Positions 9,017-19,377 of a stretch of DNA of 64,000 bases are shown in pieces. The DNA lies in the NCBI RefSeq assembly GCF_000313935.1, contig NZ_AMSS01000066.1, positions 61,994-125,993 of the forward strand, read 5' to 3'. The position numbers were made by a program, and so were the translations under genes. The stretch comes from Acinetobacter sp. WC-141 (GTDB lineage Bacteria; Pseudomonadota; Gammaproteobacteria; Pseudomonadales; Moraxellaceae). Position 1 is the stretch's first letter. Each line of letters starts with the position of its first letter. The notes under the pieces were generated by a model. It saw nothing but the letters and a program-made list of their open reading frames with translations, searched no databases and was not told the DNA's origin.

Positions 9017-12000
9017 ATGCACATGCCATCGCCTAATACTGTAGCTCCCGCTCAAGGTTTATATCAACCTGATGAGTTTAAGGATAACTGTGGTTTTGGA
9101 CTGATTGCCCATATGAAGGGCGAATCAAGTCATCATCTTGTAGAAACCGCTATTCACAGTTTAAGTTGCATGACGCACCGTGGTGGTATTGCCGCAGATG
9201 GCAAGACGGGAGATGGTTGCGGCTTATTGTTGGCGATGCCAAAGCAATTTTTCCGTGATGAAGCAAAAAAACTGAGTGATATTACACTGAGCGAAGTTTT
9301 TGCTGTGGGTACTGTATTTTTAAATATTGATCTGGCATTAGCGCAACATTCTAAAAATATTTTAACTAAAGAAATTGAGGCAGAAGGCTTACGCGTACTG
9401 GCTTGGCGTGTTGTCCCTACAAATAACGATGCATTAGGTGAGATTGCGCTTCAATCTTTACCTGCTTTTGAACAGGTCATTGTGAACTGTCCAATGGGTG
9501 TAACCGAAGTTGAGTTTAACCGTAAACTATTTTTGGCACGTCGCCGTGCAGAACAACAATTACAAAATGATCCGTCATTCTATGTGACTACGCTTTGTTC
9601 GACAGTAATCAGCTATAAAGGCTTGATGATGCCAGCTGCGATTGCTGAGTTCTATACAGATTTAGCAGATGAACGTTTAAAATCACACATCGTTGTATTC
9701 CATCAACGCTTCTCTACTAACACTTTACCGCGTTGGCCGTTGGCTCAGCCTTTCCGTTATCTTGCGCATAATGGTGAAATTAACACCATTACAGCCAACC
9801 GTAACTGGGCATTGGCACGTACGCCTAAATTTGAAAACCCATTGCTACCAGGCTTAACTGAGCTTAACCCAATCGTGAACCGTACGGGTTCAGACTCATC
9901 AAGCTTAGATAATATGCTTGAGATTTTGGTGGGTGGGGGTATGGATTTGTTCCGTGCACTGCGCATGCTCGTGCCACCAGCTTGGCAAAACGTTGAAACT
10001 TTAGATGCAGACTTACGCGCATTCTATGAGTTCAACTCTAAGCATATGGAAGCTTGGGATGGTCCTGCGGGATTGGTTATTCAAGATGGTCGTCATGCGA
10101 TTTGTATGCTTGACCGTAATGGTTTGCGTCCTGCACGTTGGGTAATTACCAAAAATGATTACATTACCTTAGCATCTGAAATTGGTGTATGGGGTTATGA
10201 ACCTGAAGACGTGGTTTCTAAAGGTCGTGTTGGACCAGGTCAAATTTTGGTAGTTGATACTTTAACTGGCAAAGTGCTTGATACGAAAGATGTGAATACA
10301 CATCTTAAAAATATGCGTCCGTACCGTGAATGGTTACGTGATCATGCAATTCGCTTAAATGCAAACCCTGAACTTGAAGAACAATTAGTTGATCAAGGTT
10401 TAACTGGCGATGCTTTAAAAGCAGCTCAAAAAATGTTTATGGTGACATTTGAAGAGCGTGATCAGTTGTTGCGTCCAATTGCTGAAAGCGGACAGGAAGC
10501 TGTAGGATCTATGGGTGATGATACGCCAATGGCTGTATTGTCTCGTCAAGTACGCCATGTGACTGATTATTTCCGTCAACAATTTGCGCAAGTAACAAAC
10601 CCGCCAATTGATCCACTACGTGAATCGATTGTTATGTCGCTCGAAACCTGTTTGGGTCGTGAGCAAAATGTATTTGAGCAGGGCCCAGAGCACGCAGATC
10701 GAATCATTATTTCGAGCCCTGTTCTGTCTAACTCAAAAATACAGCAAATCCGTAGTATTGATCGTGCAGGCTATGAGTCTGTTGATATCAATTTGAACTA
10801 TGCTGAAGAAGAAGGTTTACAAGCAGCGATTACACGTATTTGCGAAGAAGCGGCACAAGCTGTTCGTGATGGTAAAACTTTAATTGTTTTAACTGATAAA
10901 AATATTCGCCAAGGTTTCTTGCCTGCAAATGCAGCACTTGCAACAGGTGCGGTACACCATCACCTCATTAAAACTGGTTTGCGTACTGATGCAAATATCT
11001 TGGTTGAAACTGGTTTCGCACGTGATCCGCATCAATTTGCGGTATTACTTGGTTTCGGTGCAACAGCAGTTTACCCATACCTTGCATATGACGTGATAAA
11101 TGATTTGATCGCTAAAGGTGAGCTTTTAGGTGATCCAATCCATGCTCAAGCGAACTTCCGTAAAGGTATCGAGAAAGGCTTATTAAAAGTTCTTTCAAAA
11201 ATGGGTATCTCTACAGTTGCTTCGTATCGTGGTGGTCAGCTTTTTGAAGCAGTCGGTTTATCGTCAGAAGTGGTAGATCAGTGCTTCTTGGGTGTTCCAA
11301 GTCGTATTCAAGGCGCAACATTTGCTGATCTTGAAAAAGACCAGAAAAAATTAGCGGCTACTGCATGGTCAAATCGTAAACCAATTGATCAAGGTGGTCT
11401 GCTTAAATTCGTATTTGATAAAGAGTATCACGCGTTCAACCCGGATGTGATTAACTCATTACACAAAGCGGTTCGCTCTGGTAAATACGAACATTTTAAA
11501 GAATATGCTGAGCTGGTGAATAACCGTCCAGTGGCAACTATTCGTGACTTGTTTAAATTAAAAACAACGAATTCAATTCCACTTGAGCAAGTTGAATCAG
11601 TTGAAGATATCTTGCCGCGTTTTGATTCGGCTGGTATGTCTTTAGGTGCTCTTTCTCCAGAGGCACATGAAGCAATTGCAATTGCGATGAACACGATTGG
11701 TGGCCGTTCAAACTCTGGTGAAGGTGGTGAAGATCCTGTTCGTTACGGCACAATTCGTAACTCGAAAATCAAACAAATCGCATCTGGTCGTTTTGGTGTA
11801 ACTCCGGCATACCTAACTTCTGCTGAAGTATTACAGATTAAAGTTGCTCAAGGTGCAAAACCGGGTGAGGGCGGTCAGTTACCAGGTGGTAAAGTAAATG
11901 GTTTAATTGCACGTTTACGTTACTCAGTGCCGGGTGTAACACTGATTTCACCTCCACCGCACCACGATATTTATTCAATTGAAGATTTGTCTCAGTTAAT

Positions 12001-13498
12001 TTTTGACTTGAAACAAGTTAACCCGCAAGCAATGGTATCTGTGAAGTTGGTATCTGAGCCGGGTGTAGGAACAATTGCAGCTGGTGTTGCGAAGGCATAT
12101 GCAGACTTCATTACTATTTCTGGTTATGACGGTGGTACTGCTGCATCTCCACTTTCATCAATTCACCATGCGGGTTCTCCATGGGAGTTAGGTTTAAGTG
12201 AAGCGCATCAAGCACTTCGAGTTAATGACTTACGTGGCAAAGTACGCGTACAAACTGATGGCGGTTTAAAAACTGGTCTTGATGTGATCAAGGCAGCAAT
12301 TTTAGGTGCTGAGAGCTTTGGCTTTGGTTCAACACCAATGATTGCGTTAGGTTGTAAATACCTCCGTATTTGTCACTTAAACAACTGTGCAACCGGTGTT
12401 GCAACTCAGCAAGATCACTTACGTCAAGAGCACTACATTGGCGAGCCAGAAATGCTCATTAATTTCTTCCACTTTATCGCGGAAGAAACTCGTGAATGGT
12501 TGGCAGCGTTAGGTGTATCTTCGTTGAAAGACTTAATCGGTCGTGTTGATTTACTTGAAGTATTACCGGGTGAAACTGAAAAACATGCTCATCTTGATTT
12601 AAGCGCATTGTTAACTTCTCATCCTTCTGCTGAAGGTAAAGCGCAGTACTGTGAAGTACAAGGCAACGCACCATTTGATAAAGGCGTATTGGCTGAGAGA
12701 ATGGTTGCAGAAATGCTTCCAGCAATTGAGTCAAGTGCAGGCGGTCAGTTCAACTTTACTGTTGTGAACTGTGACCGTTCGATCGGTGCTCGTGTGTCAG
12801 GTGAAATCGCTCGCCGCTATGGCAACTTAGGCATGGAAGTACACCCAGTAGTGATGAACTTAACGGGTACTGCTGGTCAGTCACTTGGTGTTTGGAATGC
12901 TGGTGGTTTACACATCCGTCTTGAAGGTGATGCAAACGACTATGTAGGTAAAGGTATGGCTGGTGGTCGTATTTCGATTTTCCCACCACAAGGTTCACCT
13001 TTCCAAACCCAAAACACAGCAATTATTGGTAATACCTGTTTGTATGGTGCAACTGGCGGTAAGCTTTTTGCAGCAGGTACAGCGGGTGAGCGTTTTGCAG
13101 TTCGTAACTCTGGCGCATTTGCTGTAATCGAAGGTGCTGGTGATCACTGTTGCGAATATATGACAGGTGGTGTTGTGACTGTACTTGGTAAAGTAGGCCA
13201 TAACTTTGGTGCGGGCATGACCGGTGGTTTTGCTTATGTACTTGACCTTGATAATGACTTCGTAGATTACTACAACCACGAATTGATTGATTTAAATCGT
13301 ATTTCAACAGAATCTATGGAAGATCATAAAGAGTTCTTATTGCGTATTATCGATGAGCATATCAAAGAAACTGGTAGTGCTTGGGCTTATAAAATCCGCA
13401 ATGAGTTCGATTTCTACAGCCGTAAATTCTGGCTTGTGAAACCAAAAGCTGCTAATTTGCAAACGCTTTTGAAAACAACACAAGCTGACCCACAATAA
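9017..13498 (+). CDS. gltB: Glutamate synthase (NADPH) large subunit
   Basis: The large subunit of GOGAT moves the amide nitrogen of glutamine to 2-oxoglutarate. The 1493-residue precursor has a short propeptide and then Cys25 of the CGFGL motif, the N-terminal nucleophile of the class II amidotransferase domain (to about 430). The central domain, FMN-binding synthase domain (about 820-1200, with the [11 protein letters not shown] motif and the 3Fe-4S cluster motif C-x5-C-x4-C near residue 1120) and C-terminal glycine-rich beta-helix follow. I chose the ATG at 9017 because GAAGGG lies six bases upstream; an in-frame TTG at 8978 has no such site. gltD follows 69 bases after the stop. Confidence 0.97.
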   Translation: MHMPSPNTVAPAQGLYQPDEFKDNCGFGLIAHMKGESSHHLVETAIHSLSCMTHRGGIAADGKTGDGCGLLLAMPKQFFRDEAKKLSDITLSEVFAVGTVFLNIDLALAQHSKNILTKEIEAEGLRVLAWRVVPTNNDALGEIALQSLPAFEQVIVNCPMGVTEVEFNRKLFLARRRAEQQLQNDPSFYVTTLCSTVISYKGLMMPAAIAEFYTDLADERLKSHIVVFHQRFSTNTLPRWPLAQPFRYLAHNGEINTITANRNWALARTPKFENPLLPGLTELNPIVNRTGSDSSSLDNMLEILVGGGMDLFRALRMLVPPAWQNVETLDADLRAFYEFNSKHMEAWDGPAGLVIQDGRHAICMLDRNGLRPARWVITKNDYITLASEIGVWGYEPEDVVSKGRVGPGQILVVDTLTGKVLDTKDVNTHLKNMRPYREWLRDHAIRLNANPELEEQLVDQGLTGDALKAAQKMFMVTFEERDQLLRPIAESGQEAVGSMGDDTPMAVLSRQVRHVTDYFRQQFAQVTNPPIDPLRESIVMSLETCLGREQNVFEQGPEHADRIIISSPVLSNSKIQQIRSIDRAGYESVDINLNYAEEEGLQAAITRICEEAAQAVRDGKTLIVLTDKNIRQGFLPANAALATGAVHHHLIKTGLRTDANILVETGFARDPHQFAVLLGFGATAVYPYLAYDVINDLIAKGELLGDPIHAQANFRKGIEKGLLKVLSKMGISTVASYRGGQLFEAVGLSSEVVDQCFLGVPSRIQGATFADLEKDQKKLAATAWSNRKPIDQGGLLKFVFDKEYHAFNPDVINSLHKAVRSGKYEHFKEYAELVNNRPVATIRDLFKLKTTNSIPLEQVESVEDILPRFDSAGMSLGALSPEAHEAIAIAMNTIGGRSNSGEGGEDPVRYGTIRNSKIKQIASGRFGVTPAYLTSAEVLQIKVAQGAKPGEGGQLPGGKVNGLIARLRYSVPGVTLISPPPHHDIYSIEDLSQLIFDLKQVNPQAMVSVKLVSEPGVGTIAAGVAKAYADFITISGYDGGTAASPLSSIHHAGSPWELGLSEAHQALRVNDLRGKVRVQTDGGLKTGLDVIKAAILGAESFGFGSTPMIALGCKYLRICHLNNCATGVATQQDHLRQEHYIGEPEMLINFFHFIAEETREWLAALGVSSLKDLIGRVDLLEVLPGETEKHAHLDLSALLTSHPSAEGKAQYCEVQGNAPFDKGVLAERMVAEMLPAIESSAGGQFNFTVVNCDRSIGARVSGEIARRYGNLGMEVHPVVMNLTGTAGQSLGVWNAGGLHIRLEGDANDYVGKGMAGGRISIFPPQGSPFQTQNTAIIGNTCLYGATGGKLFAAGTAGERFAVRNSGAFAVIEGAGDHCCEYMTGGVVTVLGKVGHNFGAGMTGGFAYVLDLDNDFVDYYNHELIDLNRISTESMEDHKEFLLRIIDEHIKETGSAWAYKIRNEFDFYSRKFWLVKPKAANLQTLLKTTQADPQ

Positions 13499-13540
13499 TT
13501 CCACGACTGCAAAGACATAGGCAGGTGCGGGCAACAATGA

Positions 13541-14989
<1,449 letters not shown>

Positions 14990-15011
14990 TAAAGCCATGT
15001 GTTAAAAGACT

Positions 15012-15043
15012 CAAAAAAAGCCTACTTCAAGTAGGCTTTTTTA
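15012..15043 (+). terminator. Intrinsic terminator after gltD
   Basis: The arms AAAAAAGCCTACTT and AAGTAGGCTTTTTT form a near-perfect stem with a tiny loop and end in a T tract. It closes the gltBD unit. Confidence 0.9.
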
Positions 15044-15163
15044 CTGTCTACCATTAGTCAGTTTGATGTTTTTGGCAAATACAATAAGCTTTTTTGCCCT
15101 TTTTAGCTTTTTAAGCTCGCGACATACTCGAAACTTCCTTCTTCAATGCAATAGGTGTTGAAT

Positions 15164-16051
15164 ATGAACATCGCAGGTATGACGACAGAAAAATCATATT
15201 TAAATCGTCGAAAAGCGTTGGGTATCACCGTGCGTCGTCTTGAATTTAATCCAACGGCGATTAAACGGCACTATTTTGCCAATTCTCCCCTCATGTCTCA
15301 TTTTTTAACTGCACTCTCATCAACGTTTCCGGTAGGCGAGCAATTTTTCGTAAATAGCGTACGTAATGTACGTGATAAGGTTTCAGATCCTCAACTACAA
15401 GCACAAATTGCAGCTTTTATTGGGCAAGAAGCTATGCATTCCAAAGCGCATAGTGAGTTTAATGAAGCTTGGCGTCGTGATGATTATAATCTGGACAGAT
15501 TTCAAAACTGGCTAAATGAGCGTGATAAATATTTAAGAACGATTCCGCCTAAATTACAGTTGGCTCTTACCTGTGCTTTTGAACACTTTACTGCATTACT
15601 TGGAGCATATGTTTTACAGCATCCTGAGTTATTAAAAACACTAGATGAAGATGCACTAAAACTTTGGGTATGGCATGCGATTGAAGAAATTGAACATCGT
15701 TCAGTCGCATTCGATGTCTATCAGCATGTATATGGAGATGATCGTGTGCGTCGTTTACTCATGCGCAGTGTTACGACAGGATTTGCCAGTCTCGCTTTTT
15801 ATGGGACAACCCGCTTATTTTGGCAAGATAAGTGGAATAGCTTACCTAAGATCGGAGGTAATTTATTTGGGTCATATTTACTCATAAAAATGCTTGTGCA
15901 ATTAATGCCTGAATACTTCGCATATTACAAAAAAGATTTTCATCCTAGCCAAAAGGATTACGGCAAAATGGTCGATTACTGGAAAAGTTCTTTAGCAGAC
16001 GAATATCAAATGGCAAGTTTCCAACAAGAAAAAGACCAAAGATTAAGTTAA
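15164..16051 (+). CDS. Putative metal-dependent hydrolase, ferritin-like fold (PF10118 type)
   Basis: The 295-residue product belongs by pattern to the widespread predicted metal-dependent hydrolase family. It is largely helical, with the metal-ligand motifs GQEAMHSKAH (near residue 91) and EEIEHRSVAFD (near residue 178), an ExxH/EExxH arrangement like di-iron carboxylate proteins. The substrate is unknown to me. I start at the ATG at 15164, which has AATAGG eight bases upstream; an in-frame GTG lies nine bases earlier. It is a single-gene unit between two terminators. Confidence 0.75.
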   Translation: MNIAGMTTEKSYLNRRKALGITVRRLEFNPTAIKRHYFANSPLMSHFLTALSSTFPVGEQFFVNSVRNVRDKVSDPQLQAQIAAFIGQEAMHSKAHSEFNEAWRRDDYNLDRFQNWLNERDKYLRTIPPKLQLALTCAFEHFTALLGAYVLQHPELLKTLDEDALKLWVWHAIEEIEHRSVAFDVYQHVYGDDRVRRLLMRSVTTGFASLAFYGTTRLFWQDKWNSLPKIGGNLFGSYLLIKMLVQLMPEYFAYYKKDFHPSQKDYGKMVDYWKSSLADEYQMASFQQEKDQRLS

Positions 16052-16054
16052 TAG

Positions 16055-16084
16055 AAAACCGGATTTAAAAATCCGGTTTTTTAA
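16055..16084 (+). terminator. Intrinsic terminator after the PF10118-type gene
   Basis: Stem AAAACCGGATTT / AAATCCGGTTTT with a short A-rich loop and a trailing T tract, four bases after the stop codon. Confidence 0.88.
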
Positions 16085-16182
16085 AAATCAATAAAATAAA
16101 AGCAACACAACAATGCCAAATTCATCATACAATCGAATAAAGAGGTTAAAAATATAAAGAAAAACTTGAGGATAATGTGACG

Positions 16183-16773
16183 ATGAAAAATTTGAAACAA
16201 CTTGCGATCGCAACGACACTTGCCAGTACCTTACTATTTTCGGGGTGTGGCTATAACACGTTACAAGTAAAAGATGAGGCTGTAACAGCAGCTTGGTCTG
16301 AAGTACAAAACCAATATCAACGTCGATCAGATTTGGTACCGAACCTTGTGAATGTGGTAAAAGGTTATGCTAAACATGAAGAACAAGTATTAACCGAAGT
16401 GACACAGGCACGTTCAAATGTTGCTGGTTTAAAAGTTGATAAAGAAGTCTTAGAAGACCCAGCTCTACTTGAAAAATATCAACAGGCTCAAAGTCAATTA
16501 ACTGGAGCTTTATCTCGACTGATTGCTGTGTCTGAAAATTACCCAGATTTAAAAGCCAATACTCAATTCCAAGAATTACAAGTTCAGCTTGAGGGTACAG
16601 AAAACCGTATTGCAGTTGCACGTAATCGTTATATTACAACAGTGCAAGATTACAACGGATATGTACGCCAATTCCCGCAAGCAGTGACAGCAAAAGTAAT
16701 TGGTATGCATCCAAAAGCCAATTTCTCTGCAGAAGCTTCTGCACAACAGGCCCCAAAAGTTTCTTTTGATTAG
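16183..16773 (+). CDS. lemA: LemA family protein with a lipoprotein signal
   Basis: LemA proteins are conserved membrane-anchored helical proteins of unclear molecular role. This 196-residue product has an N-terminal signal ending in the lipobox FSGC (Cys22), then the family core: AWSEVQNQYQRRSDLVPNLV, a long helical bundle, and the NRYITTVQDYN segment near residue 145. A lipid anchor rather than a plain membrane helix is inferred from the lipobox. I use the ATG at 16183; a GTG six bases earlier sits closer to the GAGG site and is a real alternative. Two TPM-domain genes follow, a partnership seen in many bacteria. Confidence 0.88.
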   Translation: MKNLKQLAIATTLASTLLFSGCGYNTLQVKDEAVTAAWSEVQNQYQRRSDLVPNLVNVVKGYAKHEEQVLTEVTQARSNVAGLKVDKEVLEDPALLEKYQQAQSQLTGALSRLIAVSENYPDLKANTQFQELQVQLEGTENRIAVARNRYITTVQDYNGYVRQFPQAVTAKVIGMHPKANFSAEASAQQAPKVSFD

Positions 16774-16797
16774 TCTTATAAATCAAAGGAGTGCCAT

Positions 16798-17880
16798 ATG
16801 AGAAATACTATATTGCTTCAGTCTAAGCAAATTAAGGCCTTTATTGGGACCTTAATTTTGCTCTGTTGTAGTGTTCTTTTTCAGAATACGGCATGGAGTG
16901 AAAGTAATATTGCAACTGCTACTGATGAGACCGATGCAGTAGTCGCTGGCAAAATTATTCAAAAGCAGCAAAATCAAACCACTGCTTCTAAAGCGGATGA
17001 ACAATCTGCTTCAAGTATTGCTGCTCAGCCTCAAGTTTCTAACGATATGGCAGATGGTGAATCAATTCGTGGTTTGCCAACTTTAAACCAGCCTGTTATT
17101 GATCAAGCTAACATTTTAAGCGAGACAGAGAAGCAGCAGCTCAATCAAAAAATTCTAAGTTTATATCAACAAGGCAAAACACAAATTGGTATTGTCATTG
17201 TTCCCACTACTGGTCAAGAAGATATTTTTGATTATGCATTACGAGTAGGTGAACAGTGGCAATTGGGCTCAGCTAAGCGAGACAATGGATTACTCATTGC
17301 AGTTGCAGTAAATGACCACCGTATACAAATTTTAACCGGATATGGCTTAGAAGGCGTATTGCCCGATATTATCGCAAGTCGGATTATTCGAAACCAAATT
17401 ACTCCTTATTTTAAACAAGCCCAATATGCACAGGGTTTAAATGCAGGCCTCGATGAAATTGGAAGAATTTTAAACCTTGATCCAGAAGTAGCTCAGCAAG
17501 CTGCTCAAGATTTAAAAGAACGACAACATCAAGCTGCAGAAGAACAACAAGCCAAGCAAACAACGCTCACAATGGCTTTATTTATTCTTATTGCCGGAAT
17601 TGTAGGATCATTCATTGTAGGGCGACCTCTTAGTGCATCTACTGCTGGTGTTGCTGCGGCAGTGGCAGGTTTTGTAAATGGCGCAGGTTTAGTAACTAGC
17701 TTACTACTTGGTTTTGGAATTTTCTTTTTACTCATTACTTCAATTGCCCAACTTATTTTACAGGCCATTCTGAGTGGTTCTGGCGGCGGTGGCCGTGGAG
17801 GCGGCTTCGGCGGTGGTGGCGGAGGCTATGGCGGCGGCGGAGGTCGTTTTGGTGGTGGAGGTGCTTCAGGCTCATGGTAA
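16798..17880 (+). CDS. TPM domain protein with a glycine-rich tail (YgcG-like)
   Basis: The 360-residue product has an N-terminal membrane or signal segment (about 13-33), a low-complexity linker, then a TPM domain (about 100-230) with the motifs LPTLNQPVIDQANIL, GIVIVPTTG and RDNGLLIAVAV. Two membrane segments follow (about 258-315), and the last 35 residues are almost entirely Gly with Arg, Phe and Tyr. Proteins of this shape form a pair with LemA in many genomes and are proposed to act at the cell envelope; the biochemical role is not settled. A good AAGGAG site lies before the ATG, 24 bases after lemA. Confidence 0.83.
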   Translation: MRNTILLQSKQIKAFIGTLILLCCSVLFQNTAWSESNIATATDETDAVVAGKIIQKQQNQTTASKADEQSASSIAAQPQVSNDMADGESIRGLPTLNQPVIDQANILSETEKQQLNQKILSLYQQGKTQIGIVIVPTTGQEDIFDYALRVGEQWQLGSAKRDNGLLIAVAVNDHRIQILTGYGLEGVLPDIIASRIIRNQITPYFKQAQYAQGLNAGLDEIGRILNLDPEVAQQAAQDLKERQHQAAEEQQAKQTTLTMALFILIAGIVGSFIVGRPLSASTAGVAAAVAGFVNGAGLVTSLLLGFGIFFLLITSIAQLILQAILSGSGGGGRGGGFGGGGGGYGGGGGRFGGGGASGSW

Positions 17881-18434
17881 CAACATCAGAAACAACACAA
17901 ATTATTACTCATCCCAAAATTGAGGAATCTGTAGAGCCAAGCCTAAAACGTTGGTTTAAACATTTATGCTATTTTCCGGCGAGTAGTCGTTATTTTTCGA
18001 AACAAGATAAGCAAAGTATTGCCGATGCTGTACAGCAAGCAGAACATGGCCATGTTGGAGAAATACAGGTTGTAATTGAAGGCCATATTCCATGTTCACA
18101 AGCTTATAGACAAAATACACGATTAAGAGCACAGCAGTTATTTGCAGAGTTAGGCGTTTGGGACACCGAATTAAATAGTGGCGTATTGTTATACCTAAAT
18201 TTATGTGAACGTACGGTAGAAATTATATTTGACCGTGGTATTAGAAATGCCACCAATGATCAGGTCTGGCAACAGATTTGTGAATCTATCGTTCAACTTC
18301 TTACACAAAAACAATATCAACAAGCTGTAGTGATTGGTGTGCAGCAAATTGGAGAGGTGATGTCACGTTTTTATGATGAAAACATGCCAGATCAAACCAA
18401 TGAATTGGGTAATACTCCGATTATTCTTAATTAA
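17874..18434 (+). CDS. Second TPM domain protein, cytoplasmic
   Basis: The 186-residue product is a second, shorter TPM-type protein. It contains the motifs GHVGEIQVVIEGHIP, NSGVLLYLNLCERTVEII and FDRGI that parallel the TPM core of the gene before it, but has no signal peptide or membrane segment. Its ATG overlaps the upstream stop by seven bases, which points to translational coupling and joint function with the membrane TPM protein and LemA. The role is unknown. Confidence 0.78.
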   Translation: MVTTSETTQIITHPKIEESVEPSLKRWFKHLCYFPASSRYFSKQDKQSIADAVQQAEHGHVGEIQVVIEGHIPCSQAYRQNTRLRAQQLFAELGVWDTELNSGVLLYLNLCERTVEIIFDRGIRNATNDQVWQQICESIVQLLTQKQYQQAVVIGVQQIGEVMSRFYDENMPDQTNELGNTPIILN

Positions 18435-18481
18435 CTCGCCTTGAACATTCCTATATTAGCTAATTTTCATAATTTTACTTT

Positions 18482-18523
18482 TAAAGGTGACTGACAAAAA
18501 ATGTCACCTATTTGTTTATTTTT
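18482..18523 (+). terminator. Weak intrinsic terminator after the lemA-TPM operon
   Basis: Stem AGGTGAC / GTCACCT (18485-18491 and 18503-18509) followed by the T-rich run ATTTGTTTATTTTT. The T tract is interrupted. The same sequence contains TGACA-N5-TGTCA, which recurs closer to pilA, so it may be a binding site instead of or as well as a terminator. Confidence 0.5.
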
Positions 18524-18612
18524 AAAGAGAATTTGTTCACAAAAATAAATATAAAGTTTGATAGATTTTGTTTACTTATTCTGATCTGTGATATGTTTTA
18601 ACGAAAAGTAAT

Positions 18613-18629
18613 ATGACAATTTTTGTCAT
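18613..18629 (+). promoter_or_regulatory. Palindrome upstream of pilA, candidate PilR site
   Basis: ATGACA-N5-TGTCAT is a perfect 17-base palindrome centred about 109 bases upstream of the start predicted from the -24/-12 promoter. The core TGACA-N5-TGTCA occurs again at 18492-18506. In Pseudomonas aeruginosa PilR sites contain TGTC, which both copies have on each strand. Binding by PilR is an inference. Confidence 0.5.
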
Positions 18630-18703
18630 TTATTTACAGTGATTTTATATTTAGTAAATTAAAAAATTAGTATAAGTTTCTGTTTTTTAATAAAAAGAAA
18701 AGT

Positions 18704-18719
18704 TGGCATGGATGCTGCA
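18704..18719 (+). promoter_or_regulatory. Sigma-54 (-24/-12) promoter for pilA
   Basis: TGGCATGGATGCTGCA has GG at 18705-18706 and GC at 18717-18718, the exact RpoN spacing, with two deviations from the consensus (T for C in the first element and C for T in the second). The predicted start is near 18730, about 50 bases before the pilA ATG. Sigma-54 control of the major pilin is established in Pseudomonas. Confidence 0.68.
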
Positions 18720-18781
18720 ATATAGTTGATAGCTGAAAAAGCTTATATAAAAACATACATACAATCTTTGGGGAAAAGGCT

Positions 18782-19243
18782 ATGAATGCACAAAAAGGTT
18801 TTACATTAATTGAACTCATGATCGTAGTTGCGATTATCGGTATTTTGGCAGCAATTGCGATTCCGCAATATCAAAAATATACTGCTCGTTCTCAAATCAC
18901 AGCGGCATTAGCAGAAATCAGTCCAGGGAAAACTCAGTTCGAATTAGCTTTATCAGAAGGCACAACTGTTACAACTCCTGCTAATATTGGCTTAAATTCG
19001 ACTACTAATAATTGTAGTGCGGTTACGGCAGCTTCAAATGCAGGTACTACTGGAACTATTACCTGTACATTAAAAGGTTCCGCGACAATTACTAGTGGAG
19101 TTATTACATTAACACGTACAGCTGAGGCTACAGATGCTTCAGGAGCAACTACTGATACAGGTGGTTGGGCATGTTCGATTGCAAACGCTGGCTCATCAGA
19201 AATTACAGCCGCTATTGCTCCGAAGTCATGTTCAGTTTCTTAA
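18782..19243 (+). CDS. pilA: Type IV major pilin PilA
   Basis: PilA is the structural subunit of the type IV pilus used for twitching and DNA uptake. The 153-residue prepilin has the leader MNAQKG, cleaved before Phe, then [22 protein letters not shown] with Glu5, the hydrophobic helix that packs the fibre core. The globular part is Thr/Ala/Ser-rich and has four cysteines; the last two enclose the C-terminal disulfide loop. The final residue is Ser, a feature linked elsewhere to pilin-specific O-glycosylation. A GGGGAAAAGG ribosome binding site precedes the ATG. The globular half is the part expected to vary between strains. Confidence 0.95.
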   Translation: MNAQKGFTLIELMIVVAIIGILAAIAIPQYQKYTARSQITAALAEISPGKTQFELALSEGTTVTTPANIGLNSTTNNCSAVTAASNAGTTGTITCTLKGSATITSGVITLTRTAEATDASGATTDTGGWACSIANAGSSEITAAIAPKSCSVS

Positions 19244-19257
19244 TAAATTATTGTAAA

Positions 19258-19288
19258 TAAAAAAGAGGGTTAGTTCCCTCTTTTTTAT
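19258..19288 (+). terminator. Intrinsic terminator after pilA
   Basis: Stem AAAAGAGGG / CCCTCTTTTT with a six-base loop and a T tract, about 20 bases after the stop. Confidence 0.88.
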
Positions 19289-19377
19289 TAAACTTTTGAT
19301 TAGTTTAAAACAACAAATTTGCTCATCAGTAAAGTGTATAATTTCTATAATTTTCTTAATAGTTACTAGCTTCTGCT

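Noticed and set aside
11428..13307. Several 60-95-codon frames opposite gltB
   Set aside because: All are inside a well-supported gene, lack start signals and give low-complexity translations.
17770..17870. Run of GGT/GGC codons that looks like a tandem DNA repeat
   Set aside because: It encodes the Gly-rich tail of the TPM protein. The units are irregular and the feature is common in YgcG-like proteins, so it is not an independent repeat element.
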